Below are positions 63,274-64,000 of a DNA stretch of 64,000 nucleotides, piece by piece (position 1 is the stretch's first letter; every line of letters starts with the position of its first letter). The stretch lies in assembly GCF_000002865.3 (NCBI RefSeq), contig NW_001865050.1, positions 335,098 to 399,097 on the forward strand, given 5' to 3'. Position numbers and translations under genes: made by a program. Below the pieces are notes generated by a model, which was given only the letters and a program-made list of their open reading frames with translations, searched no databases and had not been told where the DNA came from. The DNA comes from Monosiga brevicollis MX1 (lineage: Eukaryota > Opisthokonta > Choanoflagellata > Craspedida > Salpingoecidae).

Positions 63274-63330
63274 TTGATTTTGTACTCACTCAATTGCTCA
63301 TGCAATTCATCCAACCCAGAGTCTTCGCGC

Positions 63331-64000
63331 ATGTCAAAGCGTGACTCGCGATCTCGCGAGATTGCCCGACAGGCTCGCGAAGCTGCCATGAAGGCAGCTG
63401 CTGTTAAAGCCGCCAACGAGGTATGTGCACCGGCCCTCTTGACCTGCCAGCCCATTGTTGTAACTACAGACCCCTCCTCACCAATATTGAACCCGGTGTT
63501 CGTGGGCTTTGGATTCGGTCTGTACAGGCAAAGCGGCTGCGTCATCCTCGCGAATGGAGCTTCAACGAATGCGTCAAATGGCTCAAGTTTCATGGTTTTG
63601 CGGATTTTGTGGACACCTTTTACAATAATGGATTTGAGGGTAGCCACCTTGTTCTTCTGCAGGTTAGCATGCAATACCCGCTTGGGTCAGTGGCCAGCCT
63701 TCCTCGCGCCTTCTCATCTGGCTGTGTGACCTCGGCCATCATCAGGCCCAGTCCTTTGCTGGCATGCGTACCCACACACCCGAGCGTGTTCGGGAGCTTA
63801 TCGACAAGATTGCAGAGCTCAAGGCCGTACGTCGCTTGCTTTGCTGTCAGACATGGGACTGGAGAGAGAGAGATGACAAGGGTGATTCAGAACCTTTCGA
63901 GCGTTGAATTTGCCCTATTCACATCGTGTTGTTTTGTTTGTTTGTTTTTGTTTTTTTTTTGTCTGTTCTGTTCTGGGGGCTGTGGCGCGTGTGTGACATG
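63331..64000 (+). CDS. SAM-domain protein, 5' part (continues past the window)
   Basis: Met 63331 starts only 57 bp after the preceding stop. Exon 1 encodes a basic helix (MSKRDSRSREIARQAREAAM, KAAAVKAANE) ending at GAG|GTATGT. After TACAG at about 63,529 an exon encodes REWSFNECVKWLKFHGFADF and VDTFYNNGFEGSHLVLLQ, the first helices of a sterile alpha motif (W..eeV..WL...g...Y...F.....G..Ll.L). A further exon near 63,752 (SFAGMRTHTPERVRELIDKI, AELKA) supplies the last helix. Its donor GTACGT lies at about 63,827, and the rest of the window is intron. SAM domains mediate protein-protein or RNA binding. The small gap to the YVTM gene may mean overlapping UTRs. Confidence 0.65.

Overview
The window is nuclear DNA of a unicellular eukaryote closely related to animals, most likely a choanoflagellate of the Monosiga type. 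The grounds are short GT-AG introns in nearly every gene, GC-rich codon use, tight gene spacing, flagellar genes (KIF6, IFT122) beside animal-type genes (SCAP, tweety, TDP1, ARL2), and secreted or membrane proteins with laminin-G, SAM and tyrosine-motif content. Species assignment is inference. One assembly gap (Ns, 23384-24077) carries what looks like cloning-vector polylinker at its left edge. No retroelement, DNA transposon, CRISPR array, rRNA or tRNA gene was recognised.

Layout. 1-6 kb: the 3' end of a Cys-rich protein gene, a tweety-family five-pass membrane protein (-) and mitochondrial ribosomal protein L11 (-). 6-10 kb: a secreted coiled-coil/laminin-G protein (+) and an intronless DUF674-like gene (+). 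10-15 kb: propionyl-CoA carboxylase beta (-) head-to-head with ARL2 (+). 15-21.5 kb: a long coiled-coil protein (-) head-to-head with kinesin-9 KIF6 (+). 22-27.4 kb: an unidentified helical protein (-), the gap, a single-pass membrane protein with a Gln/His-rich tail (-) and a doubtful small gene. 27-29 kb and 36.6-38.4 kb: spacers full of microsatellites. 29.1-36.6 kb: SCAP, the sterol-sensing escort of SREBP (-). 38.4-43.3 kb: a large unrecognised protein with a low-complexity, RG-rich C-terminus (+). 44.0-51.6 kb: a MAPEG-like membrane enzyme (-) head-to-head with IFT122 (+). 52.1-54.8 kb: a leucine-rich-repeat protein with one repeat per exon (-). 56.1-60.1 kb: ribosomal protein eL39 (-) with a start codon split by an intron, and TDP1 (-). 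61.1-64 kb: a single-pass receptor-like protein whose tail carries three copies of a YVTM phosphotyrosine-type motif (+), followed 57 bp later by a SAM-domain gene that runs off the window (+).

Working together. KIF6 (kinesin-9) and IFT122 (IFT-A) are flagellar parts. ARL2 belongs to the tubulin-folding and ciliary-cargo network. SCAP implies an animal-like SREBP sterol circuit. The most novel element is the YVTM-tailed membrane protein at 61-63 kb, which looks like a kinase-less docking receptor for PI3K-type SH2 domains. The DUF674-like gene, from a family known mainly in land plants, is the second most unexpected item. Exons were joined by eye from splice consensus and protein similarity, so internal exon ends are approximate unless stated.
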